Part shown: piece by piece, positions 30,368-39,900 of the stretch
How positions within the stretch are numbered: the stretch's first letter is position 1
How the letters are laid out: every line of letters begins with the position of its first letter
NCBI GenBank assembly: GCA_024637225.1
Contig: JAGXFP010000033.1
Span: forward strand, 1-55,077
Reading direction: 5' to 3'
Length of the DNA: 55,077 nucleotides
Source: Desulfobacterales bacterium
GTDB taxonomy: Bacteria > Desulfobacterota > Desulfobulbia > Desulfobulbales > JAGXFP01
The notes under the pieces: model-generated
Database searches by the model: none
Seen by the model: the letters and a program-made list of their open reading frames with translations, nothing else
What the model was told of the DNA's origin: nothing
Translations under genes and position numbers: made by a program

Positions 30368-33300
30368 CTGACCATTGCTTTATATCTTAGGGTGAACTGG
30401 CCTCCGGGCGCCATTTCGCCGGTCAGGGGGATACGCCAGTTGGTGATGGTGCCGTCGTATCCCGCCGGCGCGCCGCCGCTCCCCGAGACCGGGGTGACGC
30501 CCCAGGTGGCGCCGTCGTCGCTGGAATAATCCGGAGTGCCGAGAGCGAGCCCCGAGGTCTGGGCCGCGAAACCGAAGGGCTCGTCCGGACCGCCGTCGCT
30601 GTTGTAATCGAGCTGCCAGACCGTATAGGGGCTCATGTGGTCGTCAAGCTCGACATTGGTGGCCTTGCCGCAGCCGGTGTTCTGCACCTGCACCGTATAG
30701 AGCACCACATCTCCCGGACTGACCGCCGGGGCGTTCGCCGACTTGAGGACCATCAGGCTGGGCGAGGCGGGGCTCGGCACCACATCGACCGCGGCGCTGT
30801 TATTGTCGGCATCCGGGTCGTCCTGGTCGGCGGCAGTAATGCCGGCGTTATTGGCCAGGGTCAAACCGCTGCTGCCGCAGTCGGTCTTGGCGGTAATATT
30901 CAGGGTGACGTTGCTCATCGCGGCCACGCTGCCGATCTCCCATACGCCTGTAGCGCTGTCGTAGGTTCCCTGCGAGGGAGCGGCGGAAACGAAGGAGAAA
31001 CCGGCCGGCAAAAGATCGTTCACCTGAATTCCGTCGGCGGCCTCGGAACCATGGAGATTGTAAAGAGTCAGGGTGAAGACCACGTCGCCACCTTCCACGG
31101 GAGTCCCGTTATCCACGGACTTCGCCAACCGCAGATCGATCAAGAGCAGCTGCGGAGTAATGACGATCTCCGCGCTGTCGTTGAAAGTATTCGAATCGCT
31201 CTGGTCGGAGCTCACTTTGCCGGCGGTGTTGGTGATATTCTTCCCCTCGCTGCCGGCCGCCAGAGTGGCGGTAACGGTCAGGGTGGCGGTACCGTTTTTC
31301 GCCAGTGCGGCGACATTCCAGTCGCCGGTAACGCTGTCGTAGGTTCCCTGGCTCGGAGTGGCAATAACACCGGTGAAGACCGGCGACGGCGCGACTTCCG
31401 GATTGTCCGGTTTGGCGGCCAGCAGGTCGCGGACGACCAGGCCGGTGACCCCGTTCGGACCGTTGTTGCCGGCGGTGATGGTGAAAGTCACAGTCTCGCC
31501 GGCGTATGGGGTGAGGGTATCGGCCCCCTTGTTTACGTAGACATCCGCCTGCTGCACGACGATGCTCGCCGAAGCCCGGTCGTTGGCGGAATTGGGGTCG
31601 AGGGCGGGGTTCGCGGAGATAAACGCTTCATTGATGATCACCGTGCCGTCGGTGCCGGCGTCGACGGTGGCGTAGAGTTCGATAGTGGCCGTTCCCTTCG
31701 TTTCGGGGGGGTCGGCGGCGTAGCTGAGATCTCCGACGGTCCAGATGCCAGTGGCCGGATCGTAACTGGCGGCGCCGGTGCTGGCGGCATGGCTGCTGTA
31801 TGTGACTCCGGAGGGCAGCTGATCGGTGACTTCGATGGAGCTGACGCTGTTGCTGCCGTTGTTGATGACGGTGACCGTGAACATCACCGTATCCCCGACA
31901 TTGGGAGCGGCATTGTCGACGGTCTTGCTCACCTCAAGATCGGAGGCACCGACATAGATGATCTGGCCGGCGGTATTGTTAGCGACATTGGGGTCGGACT
32001 GATCGGCGCTGTCGATGGTTGCCCGGTTGGTTATGGTGCTGCCGTCGGCGGCGCTGACCGTCGAGTCGAGGACCATGGTGGCGCTGGCGCCGACGGCGAG
32101 GCTGGGCACGGTCCAGTCGCATTTGGTGCCGTTGTTGGTAAAGCTGCCGGTCGAGACGGTGGTGGCATTGTTGCACGACAGACCGGCGGGGTAAAGATCG
32201 ATTACCTTGATATTGGTGGCAGGATTAGGACCGTCATTGGTCAGGGTGATGAGGAATTTGCCGGTATCGCCGCTGGCCGGATAGTCCGTGTAGCCGGCCT
32301 GCATCGTTTTGCTCAGGCCGAGGTCAGTCCCCTCCACGCTGACCACCGCCGAAGCGACGTCGTTAGTGGCGTTGCTGTCGCCGGGGGTGCTGCCGTTAAG
32401 GGAGGCCGTGTTGAAAAAGGTTTTCGGATCCTGGGCTCCGAGATTGACCGTGACATTGATTGTCAGGGTGGCGCCGGCGCCGGGGGCCAGGGTGATCCCG
32501 CTCCACAGGTGGGTCGCGGTGTTGTAACTGCCGTTGCCGCCGGTGTCCGCCGAGGTAAAGGAGACCTGGCCCGGCAGCTGATCGAAAATCGATACCCCGG
32601 TGGCGGTGATACTGCCGAGGTTGGTGACAGTGACGGTGTAGCTGACCGGGTCGTTATTGGCCGGGGCCGGGTCGCTGACCGTCTTGGTTATTTGCAAATC
32701 GATGGCCCGGACGGCGATCCCTGCGGCGGCGCCGTGGTTGGCGGTATCGACATCGACCTCGTTGTAACCGGTGATGTTTGCGGTATTGGTAATGATCTGC
32801 CCGGCGGTACCGCTCATGACCGTTGCCGTCAGGACCAGCGAGGCGGTGGTGCCGGGGGCAAGGAAAATGCCGCTCCACTTCCCGTTTCCCTGGGAATAGC
32901 TCCCCTGACTGGGGAGGGCTGCCGCAAAGGTCAGGCCGGCCGGCAGCAGATCGGTTACCTCGACGCCGGTGGCGGTGGTCGAGGCGGCGGCGCTGTTGGA
33001 GACGGTAACCGTAAACTCAACCTGATCGCCTTCGTCGGGCGTAGCGGATAAGGGGGAGGTCACTTCCTTATTGAGTGACAGATCGATGCCGCCGACCACC
33101 AGGCTGACTTCGGCGCTGTCGTTGCCGGGTTGGGGGTCGCTCTGGTCGACACTAGTGATGCCGGCGGTATTGACCACCGTGGTGCCGCCGGCGACGGCGC
33201 CGTCCAGGGTGGCCGAAAGGACCAGGGTGGCGCTGCCGGGATAAGGGAGGTCGCCGACGGACCAGATCCCGGTACCGCCGGCATAATTCAAGCTCCCCTG

Positions 33301-35127
33301 GGTAATGGAGGTGACCGCCACACCGCTCCAGGTCGTCGTCGGCAGAAGATCGGTGATCTCGACATTGGTGGCGTCATAGGTGCCGTTATTGATCACGATG
33401 ATGGTGAAGGTGACGGTGGAGCCGACGGCCGGAGTCAGGTTGTCGGCGCTTTTTGTTATGCCCAGATCGGCTCCGGTGACGGAGATGGCGACCGAGGCGT
33501 TGTCATTGGCGCTGTCCGGGTCGGGCTGGGAGGCGGCGGTGCGGCTGGCGGTATTGGTGATGATCGTCTGGGCCGTACCGGCATCGACTTTCGCGGAGAT
33601 GCTCAACTCCTTGAAGGCGTCCTTGGTCAAGTCCCCCGCCGTCCACAGACCGGTGCCGGGATTGTAGCTGGAGCCGGCTGGAGCAATATGCGAAACATAG
33701 GTGACTCCCGCCGGCAGCAGATCGATGACCTGGATGCCGCTGGCGTTGCTCGGCCCGTTGTTGGTCGCCCGAACGGTATAGACGATGGTCTCCCCCTCGT
33801 TGGGAGTGCCGTTGCTGACGCTCTTCGAGACGGCGATATCGGCCGCCGGCAGGACGCGGGCGGTGTCGGTGCGGGCCTGGTTCTTCAGGGGGGTCGGCTC
33901 GGTGCCGTCGGCGGCATCAAGGTAGGTGGCAGTGATGATTTCGATGGGATCCACCTGCAGAATACCGTCTCCTGCCACCGGCGTACCGTCCGAGGTGGCA
34001 AAGGGGGCGATGAAAACGCCGGTGTCGACGCCGGTTTCCGTCAGAGTGACGCTCTGGCTGTCGCCGCTCGGCGCAGAGACGGTGACGGTGACGGTTTGCC
34101 TGGAGGTCGCCGCCGAATTGAGATCGGCATCGATAACCTTCAGGTAGACGATGCCCCCGGCGTAAAATTCGGTTAGATCGGTGGCACCGGCGGTATCGCT
34201 GACGAAATAAACGCTGCCGGTGGTCGGCTGAGTACCGCTGGGCATGACGTAATTCGAGGAACCGTCATAGAGGGTCGTGCCGGCGACGAGATCGGCGGAG
34301 AGAGTCTGGGCCGAGTTGGAGCTGCCGACGAAATAGCGGATCACCGAGTCGTTGGTAAGGCCCATGCTGTTCTTGAAGACGTCGTAAGGGATGAAATAAT
34401 CCAGGAAGAAATCGTCGTCGGCCCCGAAAGTGGTGGTCGGCCCGCCGCTGTCGAGGGGGCCGAGGACGCGGAAATTATTGCCGTAACTCAGGTTTTCCTG
34501 CCAGATGATGATCTCGGCTTTATCGGAAGGATCGCCGATGATACCCTGCTGGGTGTTGCGGGCCAGATACATGGTCTCCGGCGAGGTGATCCCGTCGAGC
34601 ATGATCATGTATTCGTAGTCGTCGAGATTCTGGTTCAGGTCCAGCAGAAATCCCCAGCCGAACGGACCGAGGGCTACTCCCGAGTTGTCGCGGGGGTCGG
34701 CGTCGAGGCGGACCCGAAAATATATATAGTTGCCGTCGTTGAAGAGGTAGGCGGCGGCATTGGTCGGATCGCCGACGATATCCCGACTGCCGGTGGAATC
34801 CTTCTGCGGGTCGCTGAGCATGTCCGAGCCGTTATAGATCGGGATCCAGTCGCCGTTGGTCGGCCACGCCCAGGCCGAATGAGGCAAAACCGCGGTCAGG
34901 ACCAGAGCAAGGAGGAAAATACCTGCCGCTTTTTTCAGTATCACCCGGGCTCGACTTGCCTTAGCCGCCGACGCGAAAAAAGAGAGGCTGAAAATTTGAA
35001 GGGGGTTAGTCCAGGCCGAGGGGGTGACGGTCAGGGCCGCAACCGCCGTAGCTGGTAACATACCCACCAGCCCCCGGTAGTTGCTTAAGGAGAAAAGCGC
35101 AGGTGAGAAACTTTTATCGACTTTCAT
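30364..35127 (-). CDS. Large multi-DUF11 surface protein (1587 residues)
   Basis: A long N-region (1-59) precedes the hydrophobic signal (about 65-87, ending PHSAWA). A beta-rich domain at about 88-300 (WIPIYNGSDMLSDPQKD) somewhat resembles a CBM9/DOMON-type sandwich; this is tentative. A D-x-N / TLTETGVDTGVF module (about 326-405) is also present in the 1958-residue protein. About eight DUF11 repeats of ~120 residues follow (about 430-1440), each with a pattern like NNGPSxAxxxxVxDLLPAGVTY. A final variant module ends GQFTLRYKAMVR. AAAGGA precedes the ATG. The protein should form a long surface fibre. It is the first DUF11 gene of the cluster, 301 bp after the MshEN gene. Confidence 0.85.
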   Translation of the reverse strand: MKVDKSFSPALFSLSNYRGLVGMLPATAVAALTVTPSAWTNPLQIFSLSFFASAAKASRARVILKKAAGIFLLALVLTAVLPHSAWAWPTNGDWIPIYNGSDMLSDPQKDSTGSRDIVGDPTNAAAYLFNDGNYIYFRVRLDADPRDNSGVALGPFGWGFLLDLNQNLDDYEYMIMLDGITSPETMYLARNTQQGIIGDPSDKAEIIIWQENLSYGNNFRVLGPLDSGGPTTTFGADDDFFLDYFIPYDVFKNSMGLTNDSVIRYFVGSSNSAQTLSADLVAGTTLYDGSSNYVMPSGTQPTTGSVYFVSDTAGATDLTEFYAGGIVYLKVIDADLNSAATSRQTVTVTVSAPSGDSQSVTLTETGVDTGVFIAPFATSDGTPVAGDGILQVDPIEIITATYLDAADGTEPTPLKNQARTDTARVLPAADIAVSKSVSNGTPNEGETIVYTVRATNNGPSNASGIQVIDLLPAGVTYVSHIAPAGSSYNPGTGLWTAGDLTKDAFKELSISAKVDAGTAQTIITNTASRTAASQPDPDSANDNASVAISVTGADLGITKSADNLTPAVGSTVTFTIIVINNGTYDATNVEITDLLPTTTWSGVAVTSITQGSLNYAGGTGIWSVGDLPYPGSATLVLSATLDGAVAGGTTVVNTAGITSVDQSDPQPGNDSAEVSLVVGGIDLSLNKEVTSPLSATPDEGDQVEFTVTVSNSAAASTTATGVEVTDLLPAGLTFAAALPSQGSYSQGNGKWSGIFLAPGTTASLVLTATVMSGTAGQIITNTANITGYNEVDVDTANHGAAAGIAVRAIDLQITKTVSDPAPANNDPVSYTVTVTNLGSITATGVSIFDQLPGQVSFTSADTGGNGSYNTATHLWSGITLAPGAGATLTINVTVNLGAQDPKTFFNTASLNGSTPGDSNATNDVASAVVSVEGTDLGLSKTMQAGYTDYPASGDTGKFLITLTNDGPNPATNIKVIDLYPAGLSCNNATTVSTGSFTNNGTKCDWTVPSLAVGASATMVLDSTVSAADGSTITNRATIDSADQSDPNVANNTAGQIIYVGASDLEVSKTVDNAAPNVGDTVMFTVTVINNGSNSVSSIEVTDQLPSGVTYSSHAASTGAASYDPATGIWTVGDLSYAADPPETKGTATIELYATVDAGTDGTVIINEAFISANPALDPNSANDRASASIVVQQADVYVNKGADTLTPYAGETVTFTITAGNNGPNGVTGLVVRDLLAAKPDNPEVAPSPVFTGVIATPSQGTYDSVTGDWNVAALAKNGTATLTVTATLAAGSEGKNITNTAGKVSSDQSDSNTFNDSAEIVITPQLLLIDLRLAKSVDNGTPVEGGDVVFTLTLYNLHGSEAADGIQVNDLLPAGFSFVSAAPSQGTYDSATGVWEIGSVAAMSNVTLNITAKTDCGSSGLTLANNAGITAADQDDPDADNNSAAVDVVPSPASPSLMVLKSANAPAVSPGDVVLYTVQVQNTGCGKATNVELDDHMSPYTVWQLDYNSDGGPDEPFGFAAQTSGLALGTPDYSSDDGATWGVTPVSGSGGAPAGYDGTITNWRIPLTGEMAPGGQFTLRYKAMVR

Positions 35128-35428
35128 TCATCCTTTGAAAGGAACAAAGCGCCGATTTGCGCTCATCCTTCCCCCCCCTCGCGGGATTAAAGCTTCGATT
35201 CAGTTACCATCGGACGCCGCCCTGGTAAACCCCGGCCATTCCCGGAGTTCAGGCGGTTACACTAACTAATAACTTTTGGCAGGTAACGCTGTCCGGCTCC
35301 CGGTTTAACGGAAGATGCCGAGAGCCGCGGTGTGGAACATGCCCTGCTGATCTCGCAGGCGTGTATGAGATTTTTGCTGAGCCATCCCGGGCTTTATGCG
35401 AGCTGCCTAGTAATCCGCATAAAAAGGC

Positions 35429-36607
35429 CTAGGCCTGGCTATAGGTCCCCATTTTAAAACTGAAAACGCCGGTGATCCGGTACTCCGGGGCCGGGGTAAG
35501 CTGGGAATCATAATCGGTCAGGATTACATCGTAAGCTCCCTTAACCATGCCGGATGAAGTTGAATCGGGCTCAAAAGAAATAGTACCCTGTTCGACTTTA
35601 TTCAGGGTGGACTCCTGGCCGTTCGTGATCAGGAAAACCCCCGGGAATTGCTCGAATCGGGGAGTGTCTTCAATCGAAAAGGTTTTGTTTAACTCCGGCA
35701 AGACCCCGTTTTCTTTAGAAATATGAATTCTCATGACACAGAGATAGTCCTGATCAAAGACATCTTGCGCTATATCGGCCTGAATCGACCAGAATTTATC
35801 ATTATCGGTGGAATAGTAAAAGGTGGGGGCTTGGAGACCAAAATCATCACTGTTGGCCACAAAATAGTTGCTGTCGATTTGGACCTGCACCTGGTAATTC
35901 TGGGATATCAACTTATCGGAATCGGTGGAGGGAACACCGGCAGCGCTCTGCCCGTCTCCGCCACCCCCGCCGCAAGCGGCAAGCATGGCTGCCATTACGG
36001 CGGCAGCAAGCATTTTCTGCAGCCGCATGGCATGCTTGACATGATGGGACTGAGCGTAACCCTCTTCAACGAGTACTTCGCCGAGTCTCTTGCCGGAATC
36101 GGTCTGGCGCTCTAATGCCTGATCAAGCTGGAGACGGGAGATATAGCCCGCCGACAACATGATTTCGCCGAGCTTCAGAGGTCCGGAAGAAGACCTTCCC
36201 CTGTTCTGGCTCCGCTGAAATTCCAGCACGAAGTCCAGCTGGCGCTCATTGAGCAAACCCATGCGGACCAGAATTTCGCCGAGCTTTGCGCCGCTACGCT
36301 TCTGCAGGACCAGGGCCCGGTCAAGATCATCATTGCTGAGATGTCCGGCTTGGACAAGCAATTCGCCCAGCATTTTCCTGACCCCGGCGCCAATCTTAAT
36401 CGCCTGTCCAGGTTTGCCTAAATGTTGCTGGATGGTCAAGGCCGCTTGCAGATCGACAGGTTCAAGCACTCCCATCCCGACCAGAACCTGACCAAGCATC
36501 TCATTGGTGTGCTGCTGTTCCGCCAGGGCCGTGTCGAGATCCCGGGACGAAAGGAAGCCGCCGTCAATCAGGATCTGGCCGATCGGTCTTTGCCTTGATT
36601 TATTCAT
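35429..36607 (-). CDS. Triple MshEN-motif protein fused to a lipobox/TM segment and extracytoplasmic domain
   Basis: A 392-residue protein with an unusual architecture. Six 24-residue motifs of the pattern xLGxxLxxxGxxxxxxLxxALxxQ begin at residues 8, 37, 79, 108, 145 and 174. Paired motifs are exactly 29 residues apart, as in the c-di-GMP-binding MshEN (GspE_N) domain of type II secretion and type IV pilus ATPases. No ATPase domain follows. Instead a hydrophobic stretch (200-211) ends in a lipobox-like LAAC (Cys212) and a Gly run, then a ~165-residue beta-rich domain. It could be a transmembrane c-di-GMP sensor or a fusion of two genes; internal ATGs at residues 194 and 199 lack good ribosome-binding sites. 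Only the last motif keeps the canonical first Arg. It lies directly upstream of the DUF11 cluster. Confidence 0.82.
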   Translation of the reverse strand: MNKSRQRPIGQILIDGGFLSSRDLDTALAEQQHTNEMLGQVLVGMGVLEPVDLQAALTIQQHLGKPGQAIKIGAGVRKMLGELLVQAGHLSNDDLDRALVLQKRSGAKLGEILVRMGLLNERQLDFVLEFQRSQNRGRSSSGPLKLGEIMLSAGYISRLQLDQALERQTDSGKRLGEVLVEEGYAQSHHVKHAMRLQKMLAAAVMAAMLAACGGGGGDGQSAAGVPSTDSDKLISQNYQVQVQIDSNYFVANSDDFGLQAPTFYYSTDNDKFWSIQADIAQDVFDQDYLCVMRIHISKENGVLPELNKTFSIEDTPRFEQFPGVFLITNGQESTLNKVEQGTISFEPDSTSSGMVKGAYDVILTDYDSQLTPAPEYRITGVFSFKMGTYSQA

Positions 36608-36924
36608 TGAATCGACTCTGCAATAAAAATTTGATACTTATCAATATTCAAGAGGATATATCATATCAAATCAGGCAGTCATTCACAATTCAATTAAATG
36701 AATCACACTTCATTTTAGCCAAATAATTAACCACTTATGCCAGTTACCTCGCTCCAGAAGTCTCTTCATCGGCTTGCCCGATTTCACTTAACTGTCGGAT
36801 TTCCGGACAATATCTTTTAGTTTCCGGATCGCTTCCCAAAAGCGAGAGGCTTGCATCTTTTGGGAGATAAAGAACATTATAAAAAAAAATTCTCCTCTGT
36901 AAGTGACTGCCGGAGGGCTGCCCC
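36608..36924. other. 317-bp AT-rich spacer after hrpA
   Basis: It separates hrpA from the MshEN gene, both on the minus strand. Downstream of hrpA, CTCC...GGAG with a following run of nine Ts (minus strand, about 36880-36915) could be a weak intrinsic terminator. CTTCCCAAAAG...CTTTTGGGAG (36834-36867) forms another hairpin. The AT-rich left half is a likely promoter for the MshEN gene. Confidence 0.45.
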
Positions 36925-39900
36925 TTAGCCCAGCGCCTTCAGCTCCCGCCATTTTTTGTCGAGCCTTTTCAGCGAAACCGGAAAAGCAGTCTTTAGTTCC
37001 TGGGCATAAACCGATATCCGGAACTCATCGATCATCTCCCGATATTCAGTCAGGACCCTTTGATAATCGAGCGAATAGCTCTGGTGGTCCCGAACTGATT
37101 CCAGACGCTCTTCATGAACCCTCACCTGCTCCTCCCGCATGGCGTCACGGCCCGGATCGACATGAGCCCGTTCCATCCGCACCGACAGACCTTTAAGATA
37201 GCGGGGGGCGTTGCGCAGGCGACGGTCGTCAATGGTTTTAAGAAAATCGGCGGGCAGAACCGACTCCAGATGATCTCTGAAATCACCAATTCTATTTTTT
37301 GCCGTCCTCGGACCTGCCATATTTTCATAGCGGTTGATCTGATCGAGAACCGCCCTTCTCTCCCGCAGTACCGCCTTGACTTGCTCTAGCAGTTCCCGGC
37401 CCAGGCGTGGAAGTCCCTTTTCCTTGACCAGGGCAAGCCGCTCCTCAAAAACCCGGCGACCGGGAATCACACCGTCGCGGGCCGCAAAGATCTCCGCCAG
37501 AATAAAGAACGCCAAATCGCGATCGACCTCCTCCCGGCCGCCAAGACCCTCGTAAAAGGCCCAGCACTCCTTGCCCAGGGCAAATTCCTTTATAATTTTT
37601 CCGGGTTTTTGGAAATTTTTCAGATAAAGGGCCGGAAGCCCGGCTTTGGTCCGCCTGGCCGCCTCTTCCCGATCGGCAAACAGGCGCAAATTGACCCGGC
37701 CCTGCTCGTCTATCTCGAGACCGGGCCAGGCGAAACCCTGCAAGCGTCCCTGCAGGTCCTTGATCGGAATGTTTTCCGGCAATCCGGTAAAATCCCAGCC
37801 GGCAAGATCGTCCCTCTGCCACTCTTTCTTCACCTCAAGGAGCAGGTCTCCGGAGGGACTTTTTCGGGAAGGGGCGGCCAGATCGGCAAAATTCCGGCTG
37901 ACCTTGATAATCCTGCCCCGGGAATCGATCAGACAGAAGCGGACCTTGAGATGATCGCTCAACGAGTCGAGGGGCCAGTCACCGCGCTCGATCCGGACCT
38001 GCTTTCCGGTCATGACCAGCTCCTGCAGGGCTCCGTAAAAATTACCCCGTCCGAAAGGCAATTCCGCGAAGATAGCCCTGGCGGTATCCGGCACCGGAAT
38101 CAATTGCCGCCGCAGGGCCTTGGGCAGCCCCTTCAACAGAAAGATGATCTTTTCGAGAAGCATCCCCGGCACCAGCCACTCTAGACGGGCCGGATCGACC
38201 TGGGGAAGCAGATCGATCGGGATATTAACCGTGATGCCGTCATCCTCGGCCCCGGGCTGGAACCGGTAAGTGGCCTTGCAGGTAAACCCGCCGACATCGA
38301 GCTCTTCCGGAAATTGGGCCAGCTGCTCGGTGTCCGGCGCCCGGCGGACGATATCGTCTTCCCCCATGCGCAGGAAATCGTCCGAGCCCATTTTCTTGAG
38401 CAGCCGGGTCAAGCCTGTACGATCATAAACATCCTTCGGCAACCGTTCGTCATAAAAACGGTAAAGGGTCCAGTCATCGACCATGACATCCCTTTGCCGG
38501 AGCCGATCTTCCAGTTCCCGGAAATGGTCGATCATGTTCCGGTTATGGTCCAGAAAAGGAAAGCCGCCGCCCAGCTCGGTTTCGACCAGACCCTCCTGGA
38601 TAAAAATCTCCCGGGCCTCCTCCGGTTTATGCGGCCCGAAATTGACCTTGCGCCTGGCCTCGATCAAAAGCCCGAAGAGGGTGACATTCTCAAAGGCCAC
38701 CACCTGACCGCGCTTCTTCTCCCAATGGGGCTCCGCCCAGGAATACTTGCAGAGATGGCCGGCAAGCGGCTCGATCCACTCGACCTTGATATTGGCCACG
38801 CAGCGGGCAAAAAGGCGGGAGGTCTCAACCAGCTCGGCGGCCATTACCCACTTGCCGCCCTTGTTGAACAGCGCCGACCCCGGAAAGATCATCATATCCT
38901 TGTCCCGGGCGGCCTGATAGATGTTTTTTGCCTTGCGCAGCCCGATATTGCGGATGTTGCCGCTCAGGACGGCCCGGTGGATATTGTCGGGGGTCGCCGG
39001 AGCGTCATCAAAGCGAAAGCCTTTCTGCCGGCCCAGAGCAGCGCGAATCTGCTCATGAATATCGCGCCATTCCCGAATCCTCTGGTAGGAAAGAAAGTTC
39101 TGCTTGCAGAATTTCCGGAGCCGGCCCTGGCTTGGCAGCTTGGCGCATTCCGACCAGATCTTCAGAAAAGAGAAAAAATCCGAACCGGAGGCAAATCCGG
39201 CATGGGCCAGGTCCGCCTCCTTCTCGCGATCGGCCGGCCGGACCCTGGGATCGGCGATGCTCAGGGCGGCGGCAACCACAACCACTTCCGAGACCGCGTT
39301 CAGCTCCCGCGCCTCGATGATCATTCTGGTTATCCGTGGGTCCAGTGGCAGGTGGGCCATGATTTTGCCCCTCCCGGTCAGGCTTGCGGTATCCCGGTTG
39401 CCGTCCTTCATCTTGATCGCGCCCAGTTCCCAGAGCAACTTGTAGCCGTCCCCAATCGCCCGGGGAGTGGGAGGATCGATAAACGGAAAATCTCGGGGAT
39501 CGCCGAGCCCGAGGAAAAGCATGCGCAAAATAACGTCGGCCAGATCGGCCCGCTGGATTTCGGGGCGGGTAAACTCCTCCCGGCCCAGATAATCTTCCTC
39601 GGCATATAGGCGCAGGCAGATGCCGGGAGCGGTCCGGCCGCAACGACCCTTGCGCTGGTCGGCGCTGGCCCTTGAAATCGGCCGGATCGGCAGTTTGCTG
39701 GTCCCGGCCCTGGCATTGTATATCGAGATCCGGGCCAGGCCGGTATCCACCACATAGCGGATGCCGGGCACGGTGATCGAGGTTTCGGCCACATTGGTGG
39801 CAACCACGATCTTGCGCCCCCTGGCCGCCCTGAAAATCCGGTTCTGGTCGCCGCCGGACAGACGCCCGAAGAGAGGGAGGACCGTGGCCGCGCCCTTGCT

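Noticed and set aside
30637..33051. An 804-codon plus-strand frame opposite the DUF11 fibre gene
   Set aside because: Gly/Val/Arg-rich mirror of repeated DUF11 codons; no ribosome-binding site and no protein features.
36026..36028. Separate lipoprotein gene starting at an internal ATG of the MshEN gene
   Set aside because: No ribosome-binding site precedes it and the upstream frame is open without a break, so a fusion is the simpler reading, though an internal start cannot be excluded.
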